64,000 bases of DNA, taken from the NCBI GenBank assembly GCA_007449985.2, contig VIIQ02000608.1:62001-126000 (forward strand), read 5' to 3'. The stretch is from Desmodesmus armatus. Lineage: Eukaryota > Chlorophyta > Chlorophyceae > Sphaeropleales > Scenedesmaceae. The notes under the pieces are model-generated. The model worked only from the letters and a program-made list of their open reading frames with translations. It did no database searches and was not told the DNA's origin. Positions 1-12,628 of the stretch are shown piece by piece; the first letter of the stretch is position 1; every line of letters begins with the position of its first letter. The position numbers were made by a program, and so were the translations under genes.

Positions 1-805
1 CAGCTGCTGCCCCTTGACAGGCTAAAATGAACACAGCGGGGCTTTTATGCCCTCTCGATCACACAGCAGCACAAATTGCGGTTTGCGTAGTTGTTCGCAA
101 AAGTCAGTCATGCGCGGTCCAACGTTGGATGACAGTTGTCTGCGCATCTCGTAACCGATCGCCTGTCCTCACAAGTTCGAAGCTACAGGGCGCGTTCATG
201 CCTTACCAAAAGGGTATACGATGCAGTTAATGCAATGTACATGCTTCTCAAAGGCTCAGCTCACGTTCGTTGCCATGCAAGGATACTGTTCATGTATATA
301 GGTTCGGTGTCTTTGCAACCACGCAGTTTCGCTGAGCATGTATCTCCAAGGCAGGCAGTCACGCTGGGTGGTAGGGGGCCCCAGTGAGAAAACGGATTTG
401 AGGGCATCCGAGGACGTATGCACCTTAGGGGGGGAGATATGTAGCGGGACGCTACATAGGACTGAAAACGATCCTATGAGCATCGCAGTGCACACTTTTG
501 GATGCTCCTGTTACAGAGCACACGTGGGCCAGATGTTGCCGATAAATACACATGAATATCGTGTGGGGTGTCCAGTTTGCGATGATTTTGGGATGGGCTG
601 ATGGCAGTTGTGATATCCCAGCACCAGCGTAGACCACGTTTCTCACTATTCTCAATACGATCTTTATCCTATGTTTATGCGGAATCACCCGCTAGGGCTG
701 CGTGCGGCTCTTTTGGAACGGAATGTAGACAACTTTTTGGCTGTCATGTGTGGGGGTGTGACCTTAGCAACGTATTAGGCGCTCAACCTATAGGTTTCGA
801 TCCAA
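1..805. other. Gene-free stretch
   Basis: I see no gene here. The open frames on both strands are under 90 codons, overlap one another and show no recognisable protein or splice chain. It is probably intergenic or decayed repeat sequence. Confidence 0.4.
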
Positions 806-975
806 TAGTGTCTTCAAGCATACCAACAAGCACCACAATTGATTCAGTGTGCTGCGCGTAGCGTCGGGTTGATGTCGGCGGGTGCCGCGTGATGGTGCGC
901 AGCGGTGGTGGTGCACAAAAATATTGTCTTCAAGCGTACCAACATGCACCCCAATTGAGTCAGTGTGCGGCGCGT
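806..975. repeat. Duplicated 54-bp unit
   Basis: Two similar 54-bp units lie at 806-859 and 922-975, both running from TA(G/T)TGTCTTCAAGC to TGCGCGT or GGCGCGT. About 62 bp separate them. The second unit abuts the broken end of the minus-strand retroelement copy, so the duplication may belong to that element's interior or to the insertion junction. Confidence 0.6.
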
Positions 976-1578
976 TACCCGCCCGTTGATCAGCATCCCC
1001 CTTTCCTACTATGGTGTTTCCCCTTGGCTTCGTGTTGGCTTGACTTCGTCCGGCCGTCAGGCAACGAGGGCGTTGCCTTGGTGAGAGGGAGCCGCATGTA
1101 GTGATCAAGGCGGTTTGGGAGAGGCTCTGTTGGGAGAGCATCTTCCCCTGTGTTGAGTAGATATCATGTTTGTGAGTATATCTTGGGAGCATTCTGGCGT
1201 TTTGCTGATGTGGGTCAGTAAGTTGACCCTTGGGACAGAGTGTGACAGTTATGTGGGCCAACTCTGTGAAGTTCATCAAAGGCTGGCGCCGTCCGGTGCT
1301 GGTCACCTTTGTCGTCCCTAGTGGATTGGCTTGGTCAGTCATGCTTCCTTTTGTAAGTCACAGTACATGATCCATCCATAAAGCCTCCCTCTACAGAGTA
1401 TGGCTTGAGTTGAGGCAAGACAGACTTCTCAAGGCCTATGCCAGTTTAGTCTAGTCTTTCAGTCCCCTCGTCGACTCCTGTGCCTATCATGAAAGGCTCA
1501 CGCTTCCTATCACGCAGAATCCATCAGGACACAGCCTGTCCAGCCTGTTCTCCAGAGATCGAGGGGCTAATCAGTTCC
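974..1578 (-). mobile_element. Truncated LTR-element copy (LTR plus leader)
   Basis: This is an inverted, older relative of the complete element at 7046-13105. The LTR occupies 1097-1578 on the minus strand. It starts GGAACTGATTAGCCCC, where the intact copies have TGAACTGTTTAGCCCC, and ends ATCACTACA. About 120 bp of the downstream leader follows (974-1096), including the same GGCAACG-CCCT-CGTTGCC hairpin, and then similarity stops. The LTR differs from the intact ones by many substitutions and small indels, so it is an older insertion. No coding sequence is present: the 184-codon minus-strand frame over it is a chance reading of the LTR. Confidence 0.75.
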
Positions 1579-3128
1579 GCAGTACATAGTCAATGTCCGT
1601 ACACATGTTACCTCACTGTATGTTGAGTATATCCCTGATGCACACACAGTGTATGTTTGGATCTGTATTATACACTCTACTATTCCCAAGCCTGCATATC
1701 GAGCATACGTGTAACATGACGATATCTCAGAATACAGCTGCCAAGGTTCCCTGTGCTTACACACACTCTGCTTATACCAACACAGCAATCATATCACTAT
1801 CGCTACTCAGTGACACTTTCTGTTTCCCAACAAGGGGTGCATGAGCAGAGCAAACGTGCTGTTGCCCGCCATCAGTCTCGGCCAGAAACTCTCCAGCAGC
1901 CAGCTAGCGGGCAATAACCTAGGTTTTCAGCCACCTAGAGATACAGCGTTTCAGCTAGGCTGCTGGTGCAGCCAGCTCAGCAGCAACTAGCAACTAGCAG
2001 CTAGCACCAGCAACCCCCGTTCGTGACTCGCCCACCGTCTGCTCGTTCTGATGTCCTTCTCCTGTCTCAATTAATGAGAGTTGGTTCAAATACTCTCTTA
2101 CTGTCAACATCGAGGCTCTTTCCTTTTCTTTCGGCAGCTGGGGCCCTGACTCTGTGCGTGCTGTGTGTGCAGATACGAAATACAAGGTTCAAATCAAAAC
2201 CTGTGCACCACAAGATTTGAACAACAGCAAGCTGAACTGCAGCTGACCCCATGCACAACTGCACTGTCCTGTAACAGTGGTTCCACAAAAGGTGCTGGGA
2301 TGTTGCTGGAGCCGTTGTTGCTGGAGCTGGATGAAGAGTCTCTCTCTCTGACTCTGTGGGCATGGCCTGACAGTGAACTGTGTTGGGCCATCTGGTCATA
2401 CAGCCTCGGCCCCACAGAATGAGACACACCCATTCGGGACGAGGGCGTCACTGCAATGAATGGCCAGCTGTAAAGCTGGCCCAGGGATGGTTGTCAGCAG
2501 GTGCCAACAACCAGTCCCAAATGCTCGGTTTAACCACCTTACAGAGCTTCGCGGTGGTGCTCAGTCTTGCCACCATACAGAGCAATCGATGGTGCTCCTT
2601 TTACACCCTGTAGCTTTGGAATCAAAGTTGAGACCAAGCCAGCCTTTCACCAGTATCACGGAGGATTGTGGCTGACACATGCAAGCAATTGACATCCACA
2701 GCAGATGACCCCAATGACGCCATCACAATAGCGCCAAGGCACAGCAGCCCGCTGACGTGCAGCAGCAGACTGTGCCACATGCCCTTCCAGTGGAGACCGC
2801 CCCTGCGGATAGGAGAAACAGCCTAGGAATACAGGTAGGACCTCCTCTGGACACCATCACTAAGACAATCACAACCTATCCGGAAAAGGCGACCTGTATG
2901 CCACGCTCCTTGCGAAGGATCTCAGCCCAGTGCTTGTGTGGGTCGCAATCCGCTGCATACACTTCCAGCCTGCAGGCGCGGAAGCAGCCTGTTGCTGTGC
3001 ACGAGGCTTGCAAGCATGTCCCTGCATTGGACATCGCACCCCAAGCCCACCACCGCTGAGGAATGCTGCAGTGCATTTGTACTGCAACTACACCAGGTTG
3101 CTGCGTAGGGTGGCGGACAGCACGTTGG
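1579..3128. other. Gene-free stretch
   Basis: No supported gene. It holds short low-complexity runs such as the CAGC/CTAG-rich tract near 1890-2010. Overlapping frames of up to 120 codons on both strands resemble nothing. A TTACA at 2601-2605 (TGTAA on the minus strand) could be the poly(A) signal of the HNH-like gene that ends at 3129. Confidence 0.4.
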
Positions 3129-5500
3129 TCAGTCAGACAGGCCCTCCCCATCTGAGCCCTCGGCCACGCCCGACGCGGCAGCAACACTGTCAAGAAACTG
3201 CTTGAAGCGCGCCGCATCACACGTTGGGGATGCTGCAAAGGCTGCCTCCTCCACGCGCATGTCCTCCTCGGACAGGTTGCCTGCAGCCCAGCCCTGCTCA
3301 ACAGCGTACTGCAGAGCGCGGGAGGCATGCAGCGCGCAGGCTCGCCTGTACGGCATGCCCTCACCCTCTGCAAACACGAGCAGCTTGCAATGGACGGACG
3401 ACCAGGTCGCTGCGCTGACGTGCCCGGCGATGGTGTGCTGGTTGCTGCTGGGGTTGAGCAGCGCAGGGTCCAGCACAAGCACCTGACGGGCACAGCACGC
3501 ATGACAGCAAGCACGACAGCAGCAGGTGGCTCATCGCCCCAACCGCACCTGGCATCTACTGGGCACTGAACTGCCGACAAATTCAGGGCAAGCCTGTGCA
3601 TGCGACGTGTTGGGATGATGTTGGGCCTACACCTCACCCTTCCCATTGCACAATCCACCCGCCTGACGCTCTAGCGCCAACATACAGCCAGCCACGTTAC
3701 CTTGAATGTCTGTTGTGAGCGCAGCCGGCCCTCCGGCCCCACACCCATGCTGGGCACCAGCGGCTTCAGCGTCCACTGCAGGTCATCAAAGCTCTTCTCC
3801 GCAGCCCCAACCACCAGCAGCAGGTTGCGCGGATCATTCATGGCAATGCCCAGGTGGCGCTGGAGAGGCGAGAGTGGTACAACAGCGTCAGGCACAGAAT
3901 GACACACGCTCTCACACTTTGTACGGTCCTGGGGGTATAGCCCCATACTTCCACGGGGTCCTGTTGACATTTCACCAGAGCACCAAACAACCATACGCCG
4001 CAGACAGTGCAGACAGACAACGATTCACAAGCCTGTTGCAAATGCCACCTCACCGCGAACTCTGGCCCCCAGTGTAACTGATAGATGTGGGCGCTGACCA
4101 CCTGTGCAGCATCCAGCTCCTCACCCAGCAGCATGCAGCGCAACTTTGTTGGTGCGTTGCCCTGCTGGGGGTAGTAGTAGGCAATGGCATCCTCACGGCA
4201 CTTCCTGCATAGCACGGGATTACAGCCAAAGGCGCGCAGAAGCAGCACTCAGCCCTGGGGAGTTGTCACCCTTGTTATAGTTTGGGGCCCCGCTGCACAA
4301 CATTCTCTCATGGAATGCCACTGAGCACCAACGCACGCCAGCAGAACTGCGTGACCTGCATCACGTCAAGCGTGGGCCCTGGTGTAAGAACTGTGCAACC
4401 GCACCTGTCGCGCGGCTGCTTGGATGTGGAGCTTGACCTTGGACGCAAGCGATCGTTCACCAACAGCTGCACCATCTGCGTCAGCTGTGCCTGATGCTGC
4501 ACCACCTGCGCCTCCAGCCGTGCGATGGCTTCGGCGACCAAGGGAACTTCTGGAGCTGCAGCAACTGCATGTGTGTCACAGCGCAGCGACGAATCCCAAC
4601 TCAGCCCAAACGTTGCAGGGTGCGGTGCAGGGGCGTCATGCAGAAGCCGCAGAACAGCAGCGGCACACACGGGCAGCAGAGCACGGGCTGCAGCATGCAT
4701 AGGAGTCTGCCACATGGTTTTGCATCACGGCCTGCCAGCACTATGCAACAGTCGCTGCCTCTTGACCTCAGCAACCACCCCAGCAGAAGCAGGGGAGGTG
4801 CTGCAGGCTTGTCCCAGTGCTGCAGGTGCTGGGCACCTGAAACAAGCAGTTGGGGCGGTTCAACTGAGGCAACTGGCACCACCACCGGCCCTGCAGCTGC
4901 TCTCACCTGCTGTTGCTCCTCCTGCTGTGTGCGGCGAGGAAGCACCACCGCAGGGGAAAAGCAGTCAAGGCATAGGGGAGGGAGCAGCAGCGGTAGCGAC
5001 AAGTGTAGAAGGGGCAGTGCAGGGGCTTCACACAGGAGCCGCAGGACAGCAGCGGCACACAGAGGAGCATGGGCTGCAGCATGCATGCATAGGTCTGCAC
5101 CATGACAACATCTGGGGAAGGCACCCTCAGCCACTCGCACAGTTTGCCCACAGCTGGTGGTGTTGCACGTGCTGCAGCACAAGGCTGCCGCTGTGCACGG
5201 TGGGCTGGAGCGGGGTCTGCAAGACGCTCATACGACAGCCCAGAGCGAGCAACGCCCCCCCCCCCCTCCCACACACACACACACACCTGCCGACACAATG
5301 TAGATGTAGCGCTCAGCTGGCTGCAGAGCCCTGGTTGCTGCAAGCAGCGCGTTGCTGCCCTCACGGCGAAGCGCGCCGGGCCCATACAGCTGCTCAAGCT
5401 TGTGGTCCACAAAGCTGCTGAGAACAGGTGTCTCAAACAGTTCCTGCAGCTCCTGGCCACCCTGCTGCCGCACGGTCACCTGCACCGGCTGCTGCTCCAT
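3129..5500 (-). CDS. HNH-nuclease-like domain protein
   Basis: Five exons join in frame: 5287-5500, 4405-4564, 4054-4204, 3701-3859 and 3129-3482, giving 345 residues. The ATG at 5500 opens the first exon and all introns are GT-AG. Residues about 125-215 resemble the HNH_2 family: a CMLLGEEL segment, then AHIYQLHW, then NDPRNLLLV and a closing FDDL. In active members the last element is usually H-x-x-FD; here it reads EKSFDD, so a catalytic His seems to be missing. Residues 73-100 (VAEAIARLEAQVVQHQAQL) may form a coiled coil. Many such HNH-like genes exist in algal and protist genomes and their roles are mostly unknown. The function here is not known. Intron 1 (4565-5286) contains a duplicated 85-bp segment. 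The exon model is well supported by matching phases; the domain name is less certain. Confidence 0.6.
4625..5100. repeat. Direct repeat inside intron 1 of the HNH-like gene
   Basis: Two copies of an 85-bp segment, 4625-4710 and 5017-5100, both run from GTGCAGGGGC to GGGCTGCAGCATGCAT. They differ by scattered substitutions and small indels. The repeat lies wholly in an intron, so it should not affect the protein. Confidence 0.6.
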
Positions 5501-5610
5501 TGTGTGGGCCCCTACAGCACATGCACAAGCCCAACGCCCATAGAAGCGTCATCATCCACGTGTCACAGTGTTTCACATGCTTGGCTTGTGCAGGTAAGCA
5601 CATGCGTGAG

Positions 5611-5729
5611 TGCTGTTCTCCCTGTGGAGCTGTGCTGCTGTTCTCCCTGTGGAGCTGTGCTACTGTTCTCCCTGTGGAGCTGTGCTGTTATCCCTGTAGA
5701 GCTGTGCTACTGTTTCCCTGTGGAGCATT
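5611..5729. repeat. Minisatellite with TGTTCTCCCTGTGGAGCTGT core
   Basis: Five imperfect tandem units of 22-25 bp, built on TGTTCTCCCTGTGGAGCTGT, lie just upstream (5' side) of the HNH-like gene. The later units carry point changes and small deletions. Confidence 0.75.
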
Positions 5730-6034
5730 GGATACCTGATTACATACCACCCTCACTCACCTTGCACCCAGCATTTACTGCTCAGTCCATTTGAGGCCCG
5801 TGCGGACACCCTAGCTGAAGAGACTCACGTACGAACGCAGCAACCAAGTGAAAAACATTGGCAGGCTCAAACGCATCTCCTGCAGGTGGACAGAAGCCCT
5901 CGGCATGTGACGTTATGGGCTACTGCCGTAGGTTCGCTGACGACATGCGTAGCAGATGACATGTCTTGCGCCGAATAGATAGACAACGATCCTTGGCAGC
6001 TCGCAGGTTTGGCCCCGTTGGCACTCACGCACAC

Positions 6035-6412
6035 ATGTCAGATCCAGTGGCACTGTACACCAGACTGGCTGCAGAAGATGCATTCCAGATCCTGTCACAT
6101 GGGCCGACCGTCTTTTGCACGTGCCACAGTCACGTGTACAACTTCACGCTTTTTGGCAAGGCTAGGGCCATCAGCAGCCTGTACGACACCCTTGACAAGA
6201 TGGCAGAGGGGTACTGTGCAGTCTGGATCGTGTCTGCTGGGGGTGTGGATGCAGCAGCATGCCAGGACACCATGCAAGACCTCTTGGACATGTGTTTGTA
6301 TTCACAGGCCAGGGTGGAGGTAGACCCTGGCTTGAAGCAGCAGCTGCAGCGTACAGTGCAGCATGCACTGCTGCTTCGTGCACGGCTGCACCAGCGACCT
6401 CTGCCTTGCTGA
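6035..6412 (+). CDS. Hypothetical ORF, 125 codons
   Basis: This open frame starts at an ATG (MSDPVALY) and ends at 6412. Its composition is more protein-like than the neighbouring frames, with alternating hydrophobic and charged residues such as SSLYDTLDKMAEGY and QDLLDMCLYSQARVEVD. A second frame (6363-7031) takes over where it stops, which could mean a frameshift or an unseen intron. I recognise no family. It could be a decayed gene or gene fragment; it sits just upstream of the LTR element insertion. Confidence 0.3.
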   Translation: MSDPVALYTRLAAEDAFQILSHGPTVFCTCHSHVYNFTLFGKARAISSLYDTLDKMAEGYCAVWIVSAGGVDAAACQDTMQDLLDMCLYSQARVEVDPGLKQQLQRTVQHALLLRARLHQRPLPC

Positions 6413-7045
6413 AGGGGACAGCCCCAAGACGGCCTTGCTGCAACGCACAGACTCTGCTGGCAGTGCAAGGGGATCGCTTGGATCCAGCCCTGGCAGGCGT
6501 CACCCTGGAAGGTCGGTGGAACAGCCAGCTCCAACTCCGAACACATTTGTGCTGGTGCCAAAAGGGCGACCTGCTGTCGACTCCTGCATTGCATCTGGCC
6601 TAGTAGCTGCTCACTGTGGGTTCACGGTACTTTGTCCAGGAAGGATGTGCATTGGCTGGCAGTGCAGTTGGCCATCGTTGCTGTATACAGCTGATGAGAT
6701 CTTATTGGCGCTGCTTGTGTGTTTACACTTTGCACCATGTACGCACCCCGAACACGAGGCGCAGCTCAGGACTCGGTGCTCTTTTGCTGCATCACAGTCC
6801 ACAGGTCAGCAAGGGCTACACCCTCCCTACTCTCCAAAGTCAACCACCTGGTTGAGCGCTGCTGCTTTGGTGCTCTGCTTCCCCATGGTCCATGCCACCC
6901 CCCCCCTTGCCACCTTGCAATCTGTCAGCTGGGGTACAGACGCCGCTGGTGGCTGCCATGCTCCGACAGTACATCCACCAGGCTACAGCCCTGGCAGGAG
7001 CAGGCACGACCCAGCTCCTGCACATGCCTGAGCACGTGGACAGGG

Positions 7046-7522
7046 TGAACTGTTTAGCCCCTCGATCTCTGGAGAACAGGCTGGACAGGCTGTGTCCTGA
7101 TGGATTCTGCGTGATAGGAAGCGTGAGCCTTTCATGATAGGCACAGGAGTCGACGAGGGGACTGATAGACTAGACTAAACTGGCATAGGCCTTGAGAAGT
7201 CTGTCCTGCCTCAACTCAAGCCATACTCTGTAGAGGGAAGCTTCATGGATGGATCATGTACTGTGACTTACAAAAGGAAGCATGACTGACCAAGCCAATC
7301 CACTAACGACGACAAAGGTGACCAGCACCAGACGGCGCCAGCCTTTGAGCTTCACAGAGTTGACCCACATAACTGTCACACTCTGTCCCAAGGGTCAACT
7401 GACTGACCCACATCATCAGTACCCCAGAATGCTCCCAAGATACTCACTAACATCATAACTACTCAACACAGGGGAAGATGCTCTCCCAGTAGAGCCTCTC
7501 CCAAGCCGCCTCAATCACTACA
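7046..7522 (+). repeat. 5' LTR
   Basis: This is the 477-bp LTR at the left end of the element, TGAACTG...ACTACA. It differs from the right LTR near 7311-7312 (AAC against GGG context) and near 7489-7490 (GT against AC). The same sequence in diverged form lies on the minus strand at 1097-1578. Confidence 0.88.
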
Positions 7523-7541
7523 TGCGGCTCCCTCTCACCAA

Positions 7542-7559
7542 GGCAACGCCCTCGTTGCC
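7542..7559 (+). other. Leader stem-loop next to 5' LTR
   Basis: GGCAACG, a CCCT loop and CGTTGCC form a perfect 7-bp stem 20 bp inside the left LTR. The same hairpin is present, unchanged, in the older copy at 974-1096 although bases around it differ. It may be an RNA structure in the element transcript; its function is inferred only. Confidence 0.5.
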
Positions 7560-9129
7560 TGACGGCAGAACGGAGCCAAGGGGAAGACTCACCAACACAG
7601 TAGAGATGTCGGAGGGATGCTGATCAACGGGCGGGTAACACCAAGTGCGTCAGACCACCGACCCGTGACACTGCAACCGAAAACTGCCCAAACTTCACCA
7701 CAAGGCATAGGCACGGACAAAGGACGCATGGAGCTGTTCGGCACGCATTGGCCTCCAGGTACAGCTAACAAAACCCGCATGACAGCAAAGGAAAGATGGA
7801 TGCCTAGCCTTCTGCAAAATGCAGTCCACCAACACCTACCACACCTTCGACCAACCAACACCAAACCAACACCATCGATATCTGCTCAGCTGTCACAACA
7901 CAACCATGACACTTGCTCAGCACCAAGACCTTTGCGCCAACTGACTGCGCAACTGACCTCATCACAGATGGCGTACGCACAATGATCTCGCCACGATGTC
8001 CTAACATTGTCAAGTCTGCTGCTGTCTACAACTCAGTCCACAGCAGTCACGGCAACACAGTCGTCGTCTCTCCAGAACCCTGACCACCCAAAGGCAGTGA
8101 GACTGAGCACAAACATGCACTTGCCAGAAACCATCCACTGGCAACCTTGCACAAGCACACAACACCTCAGAAGACACACTGGCTTGCACTGCCTGTAAAA
8201 TACAACCTCTGAAGCCTGCATACCACTCAAGACTGTGAAGTGAAGGGAGAGGGATCCCCTGATGCTGATTTGCACACACACAACGTGAACCTCACAGCGC
8301 ACAACGGGGATGGCGACACTTGCATTGCTTAGTGGACAAGCGGCAGGACGCTAGGCCAACACGCCGCACTGTCACACAAGACGACAAAATGCCGATACAA
8401 ATCCCTAGTACTTGCAAGAGTGCGACACGCTTAAAGAGCACAGCCGCACGAACAAGCTCGCATATCAGCACCAAGAACTGCAAAGCACTCAGCAGGAGGC
8501 AGATGTCGCTCTGCAGCAGACAACCTGGCGACCAAACTGAGTGTACCTGTGCTCACAGTGCAAACCAGCAACAAAGCACAACAAAAACACACACCCAAAC
8601 TGCTTGCCAACTTTGAACACACCACTGCGTGCACCATGTCAACATGCAATATGGGACTGCATACGGTAGCTCAAGCACACGACAATGCCTCATCGGCAAT
8701 GCTTCAAAGAGCTCCGTCAAGGCAGATGCCTTTACCAACTGCGCCAACATGCACAACACACTGGCCACCACTTCAAAAGATAGGCTGACATGTGACCACA
8801 GCCCAAACCTGTCAGGACCAGAAAACGACAAGCCACACTACCGTGGAACGCATTGGCACTCTAGCCACTGCAACAATCAGCGTCTGCACAAGCGTGTGCA
8901 CAATGCCTGAAGATGCAGCACGCCACTGATGCACATCAGCCAGATAAACGCACAGTGTTCACCCGGCCATTGACTGTTGTCCCTAAGGAGGCAACACTCA
9001 AGGCTCCTTGGCCAGCATCATAACTGCTCCACATGTAGAACCACAAAGTACATTTTCACAAGGCAGCCAAACGCACATCTGATGTCCTTCCTGTGTCTAC
9101 ACACATCGGCACACTGAAGGCATGTCAAG

Positions 9130-10426
9130 TACGTCTCTAAAGTTGGGCCCGATGTTGAGACTCATGTTGAACATCGCTGGCCGCCGATGTTCATCTGCCG
9201 AGATCGACATCGAGATTGCCACTGAATGTTTTTCGATGTCCAACATCGGCCGATGTCGACCTCGGTTGGACATCGATTTCAGACATCGGCCGATGTCGAA
9301 GTGCTGGACATGGATGTCATTCCTTTAAACATTGATGCCCAACTTTTTGAGGGCTGATCATCCAGCCTAGCTCTCTTTTAGATGCTATTGCAGGCCTGTG
9401 GGCTGTGTATGGGCCCAAACAAGGGGTTGGCCTCTTATTGGAGTGCGCAAGCCTGCTTCGGCTGCTACGTTCAGGCCATTCACTGCATGTGTTGCCCCTA
9501 TGTAGCTACAGGGCCTGAAGTCCTCCCAGGCAGTCATCGTGTGCTGGCTGGGCTGCTGCTATCCCATGTAGATGTGGTCATGGCATGCCCACTAGCTGAC
9601 AGTACTGTGTTGACAGCATCGCATATGACTGCACAGCAGCAGACCAAAAAGCACTTGACGTTTTGCCACTGTGCAAGACAGCAGAGTAGTTGGAGGAAGA
9701 TTAGGCCGTGAGGAACACAGTATACGGGTATGGGGTTGCTCACACCCAAATTCAGCTGCGTGCTGCAGTTGATGTCTGACAGTTGTGCTGCAGCAGCAAA
9801 AGCCAAGGTGGTCAGCAAAAAGCACTCTGTAAGGTAGCTGAGACTAGCTTGACACACAAATGTAACATCCATATGGTGGTTATGCTTGTACTTATCCACA
9901 GGGCGTTTGCGCCATGCCTACTACTGCAGCTGCTACTTGATTCTACTGCTGTTGTGAGTTCCCGCCACAGGTCAAAGCAGTGCTAAAATGAGCTAAGATG
10001 ATGATGACAAGGGGAAACAATGCTACTGAGATACATGTGTGCATCACCGACAGCCGCATATGCACTGCTGTGGCTTGCAGTTGCGTGACATCATCGTTAT
10101 CATCGGGCTTTGCGATTATCAAGTTTATGTTGGTGGCTTTCCAGCCACCGGATTGAGCACAAAGTGCTGCACGTGCAAATGACGTATCGTTGCGGCGCTT
10201 GGATCGCCGACGCAACGCTCAAGCACGTCATATTTACAGTCATGGCTTTTCGATGTTGGACATCGATGTCAGCCTCGATATCCATTTGATGCCCAGCGCC
10301 CGATGCCGAGCGCGATGTCTAACTCGCCGATGTCCAACATCCATATCCAGGCATTGTCAGACATCGCAGGATGTCTGACATCGCCTGGACATCGTGGACA
10401 TGGATGTCCAAACTTTTAGAGACGTA
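9130..10426. mobile_element. Nested inverted-repeat element rich in CATCG/CGATG
   Basis: The ends are inverted repeats: TACGTCTCTAAAGTT at 9130 and the reverse complement of TACGTCTCTAAAAGTT ending at 10426. A GCATGT just outside each end could extend them to 9120-10433. About 200 bp inside each end is packed with short palindromes built on GACATCG/CGATGTC. The middle (about 9340-10230) has no frame above 121 codons and no transposase motif. I could not find a convincing target duplication. It reads as a non-autonomous DNA transposon, possibly foldback type, inserted in the LTR element. Confidence 0.6.
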
Positions 10427-12628
10427 AACATGCAAATGGCCTAAACAACACATGCAGCTGAACTCTGTCCTCTCCACACTGAGCCTGCTGGGATCGCCAC
10501 AGCAGTAAGCATACACAACTTTGATTACCATGCAGCCGACATGCTTGCAGGCGGTGTATTGCTTCTCAGCAAGAGGGCTCCAGCTGTCCTGCTTTGACTT
10601 CAACGGCCACGATGCAATGGCACTGACAACCTCACAACCAAAACACCACAGGAATCTGGTTTCTGCACCACACATACATTTTCACACACTGCCACGGCTG
10701 GCCACTGCTTACGGCACACCGATGCCGCCTTCATCACTCACTGAAACTGGCAACATCAGCACACAACAACACCCATGCCAATGACAATCAGCGCTCTGAA
10801 CAACTTCTACAGAGCTTTTGCTTCAGCACACAAAACGCACTTTATTGGTCGTAACAGACACACCACAGGCACAGCTTACACAACCACCACTCTTGCACCA
10901 ACAAGACTTTCACGGTGCAGATGCCTCTGTGCCACATACTGGAGTGCACACAAGAACTCGGGGGTCACCCACAAAGTAAGTAGCACTACCACAGCATGAG
11001 CAACCTTGTCACATGCTTAGGGCGAAACACCACACAAGCATTGACCTCTGACTCAGTGCAACCACGCAGGTCAGCAGAACAACACACAGACAACCAGGCG
11101 GTACCTCCACCACACCGGGATTCAACCAATGCCCGCCGATATAGACCGTAAAGGCGTTGAGGAGGGTGCGTGCACACATTGCAGCCATGACAAGAGAAAC
11201 ACCTGGGGCCAGCAGGTGGGCTTCTCTCACTCACAAAGAGTCATGCGCTGTGTGCCATGAACGGGCCCATGCACTGGAAAGTCTGGTACTTGCTGAACAA
11301 AGCACTCCGCAATGCAACCCCATATCTTGACACATGCGCCAGCGACTTACGAGGGTATGCATGCGAGCCTCATACACCAGGCGCGACCTGATGCTACTGC
11401 TGATTGACACACGGCTCTTCAGCTTGCGGGGGACTAGCCTACACCACAACGAGCCACCGCTGGAACACCACAGCACCACCACAAGGACAACTAGGGAGGC
11501 AGAACTGTACTTCGCTCACGCAACTCCACCTAGCGTCTTACCCAACATCAGGGACGGTGCATCTCACACGCAGCTCCCATGCCAGAGCAAGGCATTCTCC
11601 AAAACACACAACTCACACACTGAACACACAACTTCCAAGCACCAACACATGCTGACCACCGTCACAAGGGACACACCACACTGAGCGCCATACTGCTGCT
11701 TGCACCAGCGACACAGCCGCACAAGCTTGCTGCGCACCGGTAGTGCAAGTCCAGCGCCTAACACTACAGCACCCAAGCAGCACACATCTTGCACAGAACA
11801 GAACAGCACAACACAACATAGCAAAACACACCACAAGTGAGTCCAAAGCACTGCATGTGACGCTGCGCTGCACTCATGTAGCTTGCATGCGCAGCTGCAA
11901 AACGCACGAGCCTGCTGCTGTCGTGCTCATAGCACAAACACCCTACCACAGGAACAAGAAGAACAAGGGAGCATGGATCTGACAGCTGACAAAACCACTG
12001 GCTGACAAGCCCAGCAGCTGCCTTTCAAAACACTGTCAGGAGGGCTGGAGCACAGGCCAGGCCAGGCATAAGCCTACGGGCAAGGCAAGGCTCGACAGCA
12101 GGCGACACTACAACCTGGGGCAGAACCTGACACAACACACAGACACACAACTGCGTGGCAGGGGAAGACACCTCACTGCTTCATGTGTGCAAGAATACTG
12201 CCTACACCCAGGAGGGGAAATGCTCAATCCATCCTGGAGAGTCTCATGGAAGGTAGAGGCATGCAGCAAAACCATTCCAACAGCAGCTCACTGTAACAAT
12301 CAACATGCTCCTCCAGCACTTGCTTGCTTCCACTGTACCCAGCAACTGCAACTGTGCTTGACGATGCTGCTCCTGGCAGTTACTGTCTTCTCTCCACTGC
12401 AGCTCCAAGCACGCGCTGCACCTCGGAACGCGCTGCTTATAACACACAAAGACGCTTTGTCCTCCTTACTTGTCCCATCGGTCAGTCGAGCATTGCTGTC
12501 CTCCAGAAACGGTACTGCTGTCCCACACCAGCAGCTTCGTCGTTTGCCAGCAGGGGAAACTGCCTAGCAAACACCCGTCGTTCGCCCATAGAAGAGCAAA
12601 AAAACGAATGCCATGTCCCCGCTACCAC

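Noticed and set aside
788..1342. 184-codon minus-strand frame
   Set aside because: It lies over the truncated LTR and leader, has no protein family features, and its start part reappears in the other LTR copies as non-coding sequence.
2876..3658. 260-codon minus-strand frame
   Set aside because: It overlaps the HNH-like gene's last exon in another frame. Its Cys/Arg/Ala-rich composition is that of a shadow, while the 3129-3482 frame joins the upstream exons in phase.
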